DNA of 64,000 nucleotides from Acanthornis magna. Lineage: Eukaryota; Chordata; Aves; Passeriformes; Acanthizidae. Below are positions 23,405 to 34,300 of this stretch, in pieces. The translations under genes and the position numbers were made by a program. How positions within the stretch are numbered: the stretch's first letter is position 1; each line of letters opens with the position of its first letter. The notes beneath the pieces are model-generated. The model did no database searches, had not been told where the DNA came from, and was given only the letters and a program-made list of their open reading frames with translations. Where the stretch lies: NCBI GenBank assembly GCA_036785705.1, contig JAWUZG010000159.1, positions 1,798,001 to 1,862,000 of the forward strand, written 5' to 3'.

Positions 23405-23545
23405 GGGCCGGGCATCCGCGCCGCCGCCGCCGCCCCCGGCCGCCGCCGCTGCGCTGCCGCCGGGCTGGGCACCGGAGGGAGAGGGAGCGGCAGCGGGAGC
23501 CGAGCGGCGGCGGCGGCACTGCGCAGGCTCCGGCCCGGCCCCGCC
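23405..23545 (-). other. RGS19: candidate non-coding first exon of RGS19
   Basis: The - strand reads GCCCGGCCC before GTGAGTACC, a strong donor, inside the CpG island and just downstream of ETS and NRF1 sites. The 5' end is set near those sites and is only approximate. An ATG at 23415-23413 is out of frame with RGS19 in either splicing path, so it would be an upstream reading frame. Confidence 0.45.
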
Positions 23546-23582
23546 GGCCACTTCCGAAAGCGATTGCAGCCCTGGCACTTCC

Positions 23583-23630
23583 TCACGGCACACACACACG
23601 CACACACGCGCACAGACACCCACCCGCGCA
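23583..23630. repeat. CA-rich microsatellite
   Basis: An imperfect CA/CG repeat lies at the edge of the CpG island. Confidence 0.7.
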
Positions 23631-23689
23631 CCCACAGCCCCCGCCCCTGCCCCCGGCACCGGGCACGCACCGCTGTGCCCCAGCGCCAG

Positions 23690-23905
23690 CATCACAGTTC
23701 CGGTACCCGGTACCGGCACCCTGCGCCCCGCACCAGCTCCCGGTGTCAGATAGGGGCACAGCACCGGCACCGCGCACCCAGCGCTGATAACCAGCACCAG
23801 CGCCATGCATTCCGTACTGGTACCCAGCACCAGCACCATGCACTCTGTACTCACACCCAGGACCAGCACCATGCACCAGCATCATGCACCCGATGCTGGC
23901 ACCCT
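23690..23905. repeat. degenerate CACCAG/GGTACC minisatellite
   Basis: Blocks such as CCAGCACCAGCACCATGCA and CCGGTACCGG recur with a period near 30-33 bases. They are too diverged for an exact copy count. Confidence 0.65.
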
Positions 23906-24759
23906 GCACCAGCGCTGCGGGTCCCCTCTGCCCGTCTGGGCTGTTCTCCCACCCTGGGGTGCCTGTGGAGCTGCCCCCCAGACTGCTTCCCACCTAAGGC
24001 TCCCTGTCTTAGTGGCTTTCCCTATGTCAGTGTTTTTTTTTCTCAAAAGCAGGGATTATACATCACTAAAAATAAAGGGTGATAAAACTTTGGGAAAGAA
24101 AGGAGGCATAAAAATTTCATGATCTTGCCAGCCAGGGAAATTATCCCACTTTATTATTTAAAACCTCATTAAAAACCATTTCCCTGGGAGAGACAATGAT
24201 CAAACCACCATCTATTTCAATCCTCCAGATGTGCACTCTGCGACGTGGGGGACGTGTTTAAAATAGGCCCCAAATGTGACTCCTCCAGTGAAAACACCAC
24301 CCCGACCCCCACCCATGCAAGCAGAGTCTCTGAGCTGAGTCCCTCTGCCTCTGCTTGGGGGGATCAGACACACCCCTCTGATATCCAATCCTGATCAAAT
24401 CCAATCTGATATCCAATCCAAATCCAATACTCTGAATTTTCCTCTGTTTACCCATCCAGCTCACAACAGTGGGATCTACACAGCTCTCACTCAGGGAGGA
24501 TCTGCCCCAGGACCTTTGCGGGGAAAGCAGGGTCCTTCCTCTGACTGCAACTTTTGCAAATCTTCGGAGCAGCTCCAGGGTGGAGTTGTGACTGCCAGTC
24601 TGCTCCCTCCTGCTGTGTGACCGGGCCACCAGCCCTCACGATTTTCTTTAGCAATTCATTTAACTGGAAGCTCACAAATGCCCCTTAAGGCTCTCACGTC
24701 TTCAGGAACTGCTTTGTAGTGTGTGTTTTGGATTTTTTGAAAATCCCACGAATATTTGC
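23906..24759. other. non-coding stretch between CpG islands
   Basis: No gene is visible. A short ATCCAAT-rich cluster occurs at 24387-24430. Confidence 0.6.
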
Positions 24760-24903
24760 CCCATCCCTGGAATTGTTCAAGGCTAGGTTAGATGGGGTTT
24801 TGAGCAACGTGGTCTAGTGGAAGGTCTCCCTGCCCATGGCAGGAGGTTGGAATGAGATGAGCTTTAAGGTCCCTTCCAACCTATGCCATTCCAGGATTCT
24901 GTG
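24760..24903 (+). mobile_element. CR1 LINE 3' end fragment
   Basis: The sequence runs from CCATCCCTGGAATTGTTCAA through GGTCTAGTGGAAGGT, GAGATGAGCTTTAAGGTCCC and TTCCAACC to GGATTCTGTG, the CR1 3' terminus. Confidence 0.9.
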
Positions 24904-25189
24904 TTTTGTGCTTGTAATTTCTCGTGATTCTCAGTTCAGTCTGTCTCTTTAGATGATGAAGAGAAATCACCTTTTTTTTTTAAAAAAACCGTGTGGATTG
25001 GGAGAAAATGCTCGGAGATTCCAAACTCCCTGCACAATGGGGCTGTCAGTGAACAGCCAGACTCGCAGCCCTGGCTGCTCAGGGTGCAGCAGCTCGGCCT
25101 CGCATCTTTTCTAGCAATTGGGAATGCTGCGATCAATAGCCAGGAACACCGCTCCGGGTCTGGAAAGCTGCTTTTCTCCCCGTGACAGT

Positions 25190-25815
25190 CTGGAGAGCCC
25201 CCGGGGAAGGACCGGGAGCATCCTGCCGCGCCCGGAGGCACCGGCGGGGAGAGCAGCAGCGTGGGTCGAGCCGTGCCTGTGCTGATCGATGTGCCGGGGG
25301 CGGAGGCGCTGCCCGGAGCCCCCCGTGCCGGTGACCCCTCTCCGTTACCGCGGCCGCTCCGCACCGGAGCCGTCCCGGCGGTGCGAGCCCCGCGCCCGCC
25401 GCTGCAGTAGCGGGACCTGCCCGCAGATGCCGCCCGACTCCGCCGGGAGCGCGGCCGGCGGCGGCTCGGGGGGCCCGGCAGCTCGGGGGGCCCGGCAGCT
25501 CGGGGGGGCCCGGGAGCTCGGGGGGCCCGGCGGTTCGGGCACCCCCGGGGGCTTGGGAGCGTCCCGGCTATTCCGGGATCCCCGGCGTCTCGGGGGTCCC
25601 CATGGCTTGGGGACGCACCGGCGGTGCGGGGATCCCCGGTGGCTCCCTGCCCTCGCCGGTCGCCGGGAGAAGGAGCCTGTGCGGTGCGGGGAGCGGGGAG
25701 CGGAGTCCGGACCCACTGCAGCGCGGGGCAGCTCCAGCCCAGGAGCGCAGGGCAGCCGCGCACCACCCCGGGAGTACCGACCATTCCTCGGGTACCCGAC
25801 GGACACATCCGAAGG
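25190..25815. promoter_or_regulatory. second CpG island, owner unknown
   Basis: The region is very CpG-rich and contains a G-run array at about 25466-25560. No known exon lies beside it and no convincing splice donor was found on either strand. It could be the OPRL1 promoter or that of a non-coding RNA. Confidence 0.55.
25466..25560 (+). repeat. G-rich tandem repeat with quadruplex potential
   Basis: About four copies of a 17-18-base unit (GCTCGGGGGGCCCGGCA core) give at least four closely spaced runs of six or more G on the + strand, then further G runs. This fits the pattern of an intramolecular G-quadruplex. Confidence 0.8.
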
Positions 25816-25914
25816 GAGTCCCGACAGCAAGGGCTGGGCACTCCATTGGTATTTTCTCTAATTTTCTGCAGGTGGTGTTGTGTGGGCTTAGACCTGGCCA
25901 GCAGGACCAGCCAC

Positions 25915-26465
25915 TGCCCTCCCTGTGCTGGGCACTGCTGAGGTCACACCTCAAATCCAGTGCTCAGTTTTGGGCTCCTGGAGACAAGAATGACATTGAG
26001 GTGCTGGAGTGTGTCCAGAGAAAGGAACAGAGCTGAGGAAGGGCCTGGAACACAAGGAGCTGTTCAGGAAGCTGGGAGGGCTCAGCCTGGAGAAAAAAGA
26101 GGCTCAGGGAGGACCTTCCTGCTCTCTACATCTACCTGAGAGGAGATTGTAGCCAGATGGGTGTTGATCTCTTCTTCCAGGTGACAAGCAACGGACAAGA
26201 GGAAATAGCCTCAAATTGCACCTGGGAAGGTTTAGGTTGGATATAAGGGAAGATTTCTTCACAGAAAGGGTTGTCCAGCACTGGAACAGGCTGTCCAGGG
26301 CAGTGGTGGAGTCACCATCCCTGGAGGGATTTAAAAGAGATGTGGATGTGGCACTTGGGGACATGGTTTAGTGGTGAGCTTGGCAGTGCTGATTTAATGG
26401 TTGGACTTGATCTTAGAGGGCTTTTCCAACCCCAACAGTTCTGTTTCATTCTATTTCTGTGATTC
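25915..26465 (+). mobile_element. CR1 LINE, 3' terminal 550 bases
   Basis: This is the longest CR1 copy here. It holds the end of the reverse-transcriptase region and the 3' UTR, with GCTGGAGTGTGTCCAGAGAA, TCACCATCCCTGGAGGGATT and CACTTGGGGACATGGTTTAG. It ends TTCTATTTCTGTGATTCTG. It is 5' truncated, with many stops. Confidence 0.95.
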
Positions 26466-27857
26466 TGAGCAGGTGCTGGGTGAGCAGGGGCTGCAGGGAG
26501 CTGCGAGTACAGCACAACACAACATCTGCGGATCTTGTTTTCCTCTTCAAGAAGAGCTCCACTAACTCCAGGCAGGATGCTCAGGAGCAGGAAGCCTCTT
26601 TTGATGACTATCTGACACAAGTCAGCCTGTGTCAGGACTGAGATACGCCAAGCTTCCCAGCAGCCTGCAAAGCACAATTTGATGTAGAAATCCTGTCAGC
26701 AGTTGCTCAATCCCGTCTCCAAAGTGCTCTGCAGTATCAGCCTGGCTGCAGCAGCAGAATGGATTGATCCCTTCCAGGGTGTTCTCAGCTTGTGTGCTCC
26801 TTGAGAGGTTGGCAGGTGATGAAACTGGATGGATGAAGGCTGCAGAGATGTTTTGCTTTAGGAAAGCCTTTCCCCCATCAGCTACCTGGGCTTTTTAAAA
26901 CTTTCCAGAGCATATCCAGGCTGGAGTGACCAAAAGAGATGCTCCTGGGACTGGGCTCTGAGGAAGCAACACTCCTTGAGCTACAATCCAAGTGAGAGGC
27001 AGAGGAAAAGCGACTCAATGCTGTCACCCTGCAGGAAGGGCTTGTCAGAGCTGGGACTGTAAAGGTCATGCTCACCCTGTCCCTGAATATGCAGCTCCTC
27101 TGCTGAGGGCAGCTGAGGACACGTTGAGGTGATGCTCCTGTGTGTGTACAGAGCTGGCACGTGAGGGTGAAGGAAGCAGATCTGCTCTGGAGACCAGCCC
27201 TGCTCCAGGGCATAAATCTGCCCTGTGTATCTCAGTGGTGGAGCTGTCTTTGCAGAATACCTGGTTTGAGCTGTGCAGTCTCATCACAGCTAATTTATTC
27301 CCTTGTGAGAAGTACCTGTGCACCCTTTATAGCCTTTTTTACTCTTTTGAGGCCTCAGAGCTTCCTGGGGAATGTCAGAGCCACATTTCCAATCCCAGTC
27401 TCTGCCTTAGCTATCAGGTGTGCTACAACCCTGCATGTCTCCGTGGCTCCCCAGGACTGCTCACAGGCTGACTCAAGAGTCATTCTGGTTGGGGTCACGT
27501 TTTTTCCACAGGGACCTGAAGTGCAAATATTGTCTCTCCTTTACTCAAGCTTGAAGATAAAGTGACAACTTGAGATCCTGGAGTGTGTCTGGAGGTCGTG
27601 GAGCAAAGTTGAAAAGAGGATTTTGCGCTGCCATGCGGAGCACAGCTTTAAATTCTATCACTTTTAGAGGGAAAAGGGTCGATTATTTTGATTTCCTAAT
27701 GTAACAGAGCTTATGCAATCACACTGTATATCAGCCCACTGATGTTCTCCCAAATTGTTCTCTTCAAAACCTTTTTAACCCTTTGGCCAGTTCTATCAAA
27801 AATTGGGAGTGGTTAGAGCTCAGTTCCTGCCATTACAAACAACTGGGCAAAGAGTGA
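26466..27857. other. non-coding, no gene seen
   Basis: No exon, RNA gene or recognisable transposon was found. Confidence 0.5.
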
Positions 27858-28035
27858 CCCTGCCAGGGCTGCAGCTGTGAGAAAAACCAACACATGCTGT
27901 CAGACCTTATTAGACACTGGAGAATCCACACGGAGCTGACATTTGATCGATGCCCAAACCGTGGGAAAAGCTTCAGTCAGGGTTTGTGCCCTCGCAGGCA
28001 CCCAGGTCGGGCCCCCAGGAGACGCCAGCCCTGCT
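27858..28035 (+). pseudogene. decayed C2H2 zinc-finger fragment
   Basis: From 27858 one frame reads a finger whose second Cys, 12-residue spacer and two His are intact (CEKNQHMLSDLIRHWRIH, 27876-27929). The first Cys position of CX2C (27867) is Gly. A shortened linker (HTELTFD for HTGEKPF) leads to a second finger start, CPNRGKSFSQG, whose second Cys is Arg. The frame then loses similarity and stops near 28035. Canonical KRAB/SCAN-type fingers read SDLIRHXRIHTGE and CXXCGKSFSQ, so the match is specific. It is a relic of a zinc-finger gene or retrocopy, not a working gene. Confidence 0.75.
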
Positions 28036-31000
28036 GAAAGCCAGGCTCTGCAGATTCTGCAGCTCCCAGAGCTCTTTGTTTGCTTTCCGGTGCCAAGCTG
28101 GGAGGGGGCGGGCAGGGAGAAGGAGCTTAGCAGAAGTCTTGGCCAGAAGGGCCACTGCTGGTGTTCCAGGATGGGACTAAAGGTCCCAAAGCCTGCCTGT
28201 GGTGGTGTAAAATGCTGTCCTTGAAGGAGTCACTGCAAATATCAGCTCTGCTGCTGGGTGGCACACACTGACATCACAGGTTAGTGCCTTAGAGGGCACT
28301 AAAATCCATATTGCCCCTATTGCCCCTACAGTTGTCACCTGAGGCCCTCAGTGACCTCAGTGACCTCAAAGACCTCAGGCTTTCTCTCAGACTCTCATCA
28401 GTGTTTGAGAGGTGGCTGAATGCTCATTAAGAGGTTTGTCAGAGAGAAGGTGGAAGTGGTGACAATGAGGACAAAACAGAGGTGGTTGGACTCCTCTGAT
28501 TACTTTGGGCTGACATCAAGTCAGGCAGGGCAGGTCTGGGCAGCTCTGCCCTTTCCTTGATGACAAGATGGACAGTGGAAAAAGCTGGACCAAACCCAGT
28601 CTGTTCCAATCTGCTGTGATAGTTCAAAAGCACCTCTGACTTTTTTAAATGTAGAAGGAGTTGAGAGACACTTTGGAGATCTTCCAGCTGTAAAAATGAG
28701 CACAGTTTGGTCTGGTCCCTGTACAAAAGTTCCCAGGCAGGCGGAACAGGTCCTGCAGATCTGTGGAGAGCTCGTGGAAAGTCTCCACTCTGGCTGCAGG
28801 GGAAAGGTGATGCTGACGCTTAGAGATGGGAAGAGCATATTTGAGAGGACGGTTTGAGAAGTCAAATGTCTGTCATGAAAAGAAAATACTTTGCCCAAAA
28901 GGGGAAGATAAAGATACTCTCTGCTGCATAATCTGCCCAAAGAACTATATTCTCCCTCTTTTATTTTACTTGCATGAAGAGCATCTCTCCTTTGCTTCCT
29001 CATCTCTAAATTGTTTGGCACACAGAGTTCATTAGAAATCTGCTCTGTTGAGCAATATCATGAATCTTGGTGCTTTCCATTTCCTCCGTCTGAACTGGAA
29101 AGTGTTTTTCTCACACAATCTCAGCCTTGAGCAGTAATAACAAAACCACAACTTCTGCCGCAGTTCTTTATTTGCAGGTGGATTCTTCTGTGGACTCATC
29201 TAAACATGAGCGTCCAGGACCTGCTGACTACAGGACAGCAAACAAAGCAAACGCTGGTTATGAGTGTATGAACAAATATCACCCTGATATTTCCTTTTGA
29301 ACACAGCAAGGTCTGGAGTCATTGTCAGGAAAAGCTGGTCACGGCTTTGAGGTTTCTCACTTATATGCTAAGCTGAGACCAACTTTGACATGCTGAGCAA
29401 CGATGTTTGTATGTGGTTTTTGGTTTAACACCATACAATCCGTATTTCTCATTGATTTCATTGACACTGAAATGGGTAAAGCTTTGATTACAGCCTGATT
29501 CACATGCCTTCAATTCCAGAGCAAACACAATCGAGCTGCAGGATTTCTATTGGCATCTTACATCACCAAGACCCAGTGAGTTGATGGAGTAAAGGAGAGC
29601 AGGTTGCTGTGCCATGAGAAAATATTGGATTAGATGTGAGTTCCCAAGGGATGATAGTAAATTTCCCTCAATCCAGGGGAATAAAGAAGTAGCACTATAG
29701 ATATCTTCTCACCTTCCCCTTTTCTTTCTGTAATGGATGTAGGGCAGAGGCAAGGTATTCTTTGACATCCCTGCACTCTGAAGATATTTTCACTGTAGAA
29801 TTAAAAGTGTCAGAAGTAAGAGCCTTCCCCCTGCCTCACAAAGCCTGGTTCAGTGTGGGAAGCACCGTTTGTGAAGGGAAAGGGTTTATTTTTGCTCAGT
29901 CTTGAATCAGTCTCGGCTTTCCCTGCTGTGAGAGCCGGAGGAGGAGGGGAGAGCAGGCAGGCTTGTGTGTGAGGATTCATTTCCTCCAGGTCACTACCAG
30001 CCCTCAGAGAAGGTGGCACTGGGGTTCAGCTGCCTTAAACCCACACCGAACTGGAACCAGAGGTCCCAGATGAAATTCCCAGGGTGTTTTGGGGAGGCAC
30101 CCCTGCCCTGCCGCCTGCCCCAATCCCTTCTGCTGCTGGAACTGGGTGTTAGGAGAGCTCTGAGCCTGTCTGGTCTGAGCCCTGAAATCTTCTCACTGTT
30201 TTCTAAGACCTGTCCTGGGGACAGACTTAAAAATATCCCAAGAATAAATTGACTGATGCGTCCTCTTTGTGACACGCTCCGGGATAAGAGGAAGGGAGCT
30301 GTTTGCTCCTTCCCCCTCCCTTGTCTCGGTGAGACGGACTCAAGCCGTGCAGCTCTGCCTCTGCTTTGGCCAAGGTAGCAGCAGTTTCCTGTTTTTACAC
30401 AGAAATTAGATTGATCCAGGATGCCTTTGTGCGGCTGCTGGTCCCCATGCACACGGAGCTAAGGGTGTCCGTGGGCTCTCCAAGTTTTATTTCAGCTTTC
30501 CTGCTCATGCCTGTGATCCTCCTGGGGCTGGGATGCATGGAGGGACATCCTTCCAGCCCACTGCTGCAGGAGGTTCCCAAGCACCGACAAAAAGCCTTTC
30601 CTGCAAAAAACTGAGCCTGCTTTTCCAGTGGCCCATCCTAGGGTGTTTGCAGCTTCCCGGCACAGCTCCATCCTGCCCCAGCCATGGGACTGCTGAGCGG
30701 GGCTGTGTCTGGCATTAGCATCCCAGGAATCTGCTCCAGGCGGGCAGGAACAAAGTGGAGAGATGTTTACAGCTGCTGGTGGGGAAGCACAGGAGGGGGA
30801 GCAGAGCCAGCCCAGCGCAGCAGTCTCACGGTCCAGCTGTCAAGGAATTGGTCTTGCATGAGGAGAAATGGAGGGCAAGCAGCAAATTGGCTTTGCTGAG
30901 TGCTTTGGACACAATTAATAAGGAGGGAACTGGGCAAAGGTAGTGGATAATTAAGTTGGCTGATAGCAGAGCTCTGTCCAGAGCAGGAATGTGTTGTATG

Positions 31001-31244
31001 CTGTCACGCTAAAATTAGCAACATTTTGTTATAGTGCTTTTCCTTCACACAATGCGCTCTGTTAGAGCTGCCAGCTCCCCTCGGGGAGGGAGGCACCATG
31101 TCCTGATCCTGATCCTGCGTGGTGGAAGGGTCTGGGGCTGGCCGAGGGAGTAGGATGGGGCTTTTCCTGCAAAAACACCCATCTGGAAGGCACAGGGTCC
31201 CTCTGCCTGGGCTGACCCTGTGTGGGATGGGTGATTTTGCCTGT
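28036..31244. other. non-coding, no gene seen
   Basis: Only short tandem motifs occur, such as GTGACCTCA near 28353-28375. A 166-codon - strand frame at 28521-29021 has no recognisable family. Confidence 0.5.
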
Positions 31245-31355
31245 GAGAAAGCTGGAGAATGGAGGGGTGAAGTGGCTTTCTAAGGTCACCAACTGAGTCA
31301 TGGGTAAAGCCAGGAATAGAAGCCAGCAGTCAGGCTCCCAGCTGCTGTACCTATG
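31245..31355 (+). mobile_element. MIR-like ancient SINE fragment
   Basis: AAGTGGCTTTCTAAGGTCAC, then GAGTCATGGGTAAAGCCAGG and AATAGAAGCCAGCAGTCAGG follow the 3' part of the amniote MIR/CORE-SINE pattern (AAGGTCACACAG, then AGAGCCAGGAATAGAACCCAG). It is heavily diverged, as expected for an old copy. Confidence 0.65.
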
Positions 31356-34300
31356 GTTATTTCTGTTTATGCTCTTCACTTCTCTTGCCCATGGTTTACT
31401 GAGTGCATTCCAAGAGTAACTTGCCTGCCAAACTTCCTCCCCTTTAAAACCAGAAATGGACAGATAAGATAGTAAAAGAAATAAGTTTAACTGCTGGTAT
31501 GTGCACAAACATACCTGAACTCCATCCAAGTTATCAGCCAGTTTTTTTTTAATGCTCTTTTGGGGCAGGAGAAACTCTTCCCGTCTCAAAGTGCCTATGG
31601 CAGTTTGCTGGCACCATGTCAGATGATTTATTTCCTTTGCCTGTGGTCAAAAGGAGAAAAAAATTTAAAAGGAAAAAATAAAGAAACATGTTAGACATAG
31701 CAAAACCCGGTCAAGTGACTCCACTATAAATCCCATGAAGGCAGTGGGAGAATCATGGCTCTGGGAGTTGGAAGTTTAGACTGTAAACCAAAATAAAACT
31801 CTGAAACCCCAAATAAATGCTGCATTCTCACCCAATAAATTTTCCCAGAATGCCTTATCTACTTCTCAGTGAAGGCCCTGAGAGTTCCTTCCATCAACTT
31901 GTAAATCAGATTGGGCCCAAGGCCAGAGTATCTGGAAAGTCCTAAACTGGGGAGTAACGACTTGGATCCTCCTTGGCGTAAGCAGAATTAGACTGCTCTG
32001 TTAACTGCTGTTCAGAGGCAGCATACAAAGGTTAATCCAGGTGGCAGATCCAACATGAAGTCAGGCTGTTACATCAAATGGAAGCGTGGTAGTGGCATGA
32101 GCGTCCAACAATGCTGTGCTGTATCTGTACCTCAGGCTTAATCACTCAAACTGCATTTAGTCGTGGATCAGAGGATGGGCTGCCCTTGCATCCCAGAGCA
32201 GGATCCCATCACGTCTTCATACTTCTTGACTCTGTCTCTCCTTGCTTTGTTTTATTTTCCTCTTTTTTTTTTTTCCTTGTTTGCATTTTGCCCTCTGTGT
32301 TTCTATTTCAGTGCTTTTATTGCAGCCTGGTTTTATGGTTCTCTTCATTTCCCGACTGAGAGGTGATGCACTGTGTAAGGCATGCAGAAGCTACTGCTGC
32401 TGGCACGAGTCCCCTCCAAGAGCAGAGAGGTGCCTGGGTCCCCAGGCTGTCACTTGACCCTCAGGATGTGGCCATGAGTATTCCTGACAGGGATCTTCAC
32501 TGTGCAAGCAGGGAGCTGCCTATCTTTGACCAGGAGCATTGAGTGGTTTTCTGTGTTTCTTCTGTTCCACTTTGCTGGATCCTTCCCAACTTTCTCTGGA
32601 ATTTCTTTGCAGAGGGATCAGGCTGGAATAATGTTGGTTTGGTCCCCAGATATCTTGTATGCACAGGCTATCCATTTCCAGGAGGTGACTTTCAGTGTCC
32701 CAGGCATAAGGGCTGACCTCTCCTCTCTGCCCTCGTGGTGGTGATTCCCTGATGCTGGAGCTGATGAACAGTGTCCAGCCGAGCTCTCCCTCCTCCTGCC
32801 AGCCCTGGCTCTGCGCACTGGAGTTCCAGGTCCTTTCACAGAAATTAACATTTACTTTAAGAACTAAAACAAACAAAACCCAAATAAATCTCCTCACAAA
32901 ACAAGATCAATAAAAACATAGCCAAGTGCTTTGTTTTGCTTAGAAGACGCATCTTTGTACATATCCACTTGTGTGTTGCCAAGTTTTGGAAATCAGCAAA
33001 GGCTGACATTGTTTACTGCAAATTAAAGACCCTCTGGAGACACTCTGTCTTGCTTTCCAGTGTAGCCCCGGGCTGGGGGAGGGAAGCACTTGGACAGTAG
33101 CATAGAAGAAACCCTGTTCCAGTGTTGCTAACTATAGCATTAATTTCAGAGTCATAAATAACTTCAGTACCATGGTTACAGCACTAGCCAAGTATGATAT
33201 CATTTAGTTTAGGATTAGGGGAAAATATCTTCCTTGAGGCTGTGGGTTCTAAAATAAGCAACTTTTCCAGTATAAGTTTTCTCCCAAAGACTACACAAAC
33301 TCCAGCCTGTAGCCGTAAATTAGAGGGATTAGTCTGGTAAAACTGACTGGATGTGAAGTGTCAGCAGGTAAAACAGCTCAGAGAGCAGATTCTTCCAAGT
33401 TCCTCAGGGAATGACAGCCTGGCACTCCGTCAGTTTTCTTAGAAAACAGCACCTTCCGGGAATGAGAGCGAGCTCAGCCTTTCCAACCCGAGTTCTGCAG
33501 TGGGGAGACACCGAGGGGAAGGTCCCTTCAGAAATCAGATGCCACCAATGCCCATTTTAGAGATGGATCGAGAGGCCAGTGCTGATAGTTCCCATGGCTG
33601 TGTGGGCAGCATTAGAGGAGCTGCACAAACCAGTCACAGCTCGTGGGCATCCACCGGCCCCGTCGAGCAAACAGCTGGGATGTTTGTTTTGCAAAATTTA
33701 CACACAATTACATGCACACACAGATCTGCAGGAGCAGCTGCGAAAGGCCATTGTGAGGGAGACCCTGAATACGTGCCACATGTGGTACAGCACCATCAGG
33801 ACTCAAAAAGGATAAGGGTCTCTCATAATAAGAGAAAATTTTATGGAGAAACACAAGCACAGCAAAAACGGTCGACGCTTGATAAAACAGGAAACCTGGC
33901 TCTAGGGCTCCTGGGTACAAAATCCTAGACCACACAACCCTAAGCACTGATCCCATTCAAAATTGTTCAAGAAGTTATGCCATGAGGTCTGTATTGGTAG
34001 GCTTTATGCCAGATTAGATATTGTCTTTCTTCCTGCTGCTGGCATCCAGCCAGCACAAATCTGTGTTATGTGCTCGGGCTAATCCAACAGAAACGTCATT
34101 GTGTGCCCAGGCATGATCTGGATTGAATTTGTCCTGCTAAATGATCCACCCGTGCTCAAACCTGGCATAAGGGACCATAGAATTGTGGTACAAACTTCCA
34201 CTTCAAATTTCGTTTCTTCTCTAACTCAAGGCAAGAGAATTTTGCCGCATGCAAACGTTTGTGATAATCATTGGAATGTTTTCCCTCAGTTTAGTGGGTT

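Larger units (their letters stand above)
22370..23660. promoter_or_regulatory. CpG island, probable RGS19 promoter
   Basis: This stretch of more than 1 kb is very GC- and CpG-rich, with CGG repeats at 23415-23515. Near its right end are an ETS-type site (CACTTCCG, 23549-23556), a second CACTTCC at about 23576 and an NRF1-like TGCGCA at 23520-23525. These are typical of housekeeping promoters. A - strand splice donor lies at 23404. In mammals RGS19 and OPRL1 share a bidirectional promoter, so divergent transcription is possible. Confidence 0.65.

Noticed and set aside
22736..23872. 378-codon - strand reading frame in the same island
   Set aside because: It has the same composition effect and overlaps several equally long frames. 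The repeated VLVLGTSTECM text is only the minisatellite translated.
22409..24082. 557-codon + strand reading frame across the CpG island
   Set aside because: It is very rich in Pro, Arg, Gly and Ala, with no domain, and passes through a CA repeat and a minisatellite. Stop codons are rare in such GC-rich DNA, so length alone means little.
25289..25861. 190-codon + strand frame in the second CpG island
   Set aside because: It is Gly/Pro/Arg-rich and mostly a translation of the G-rich repeat, with no known family.
28521..29021. 166-codon - strand frame
   Set aside because: No similarity to any family I know, no splice or promoter context, and ordinary composition. It is likely chance.
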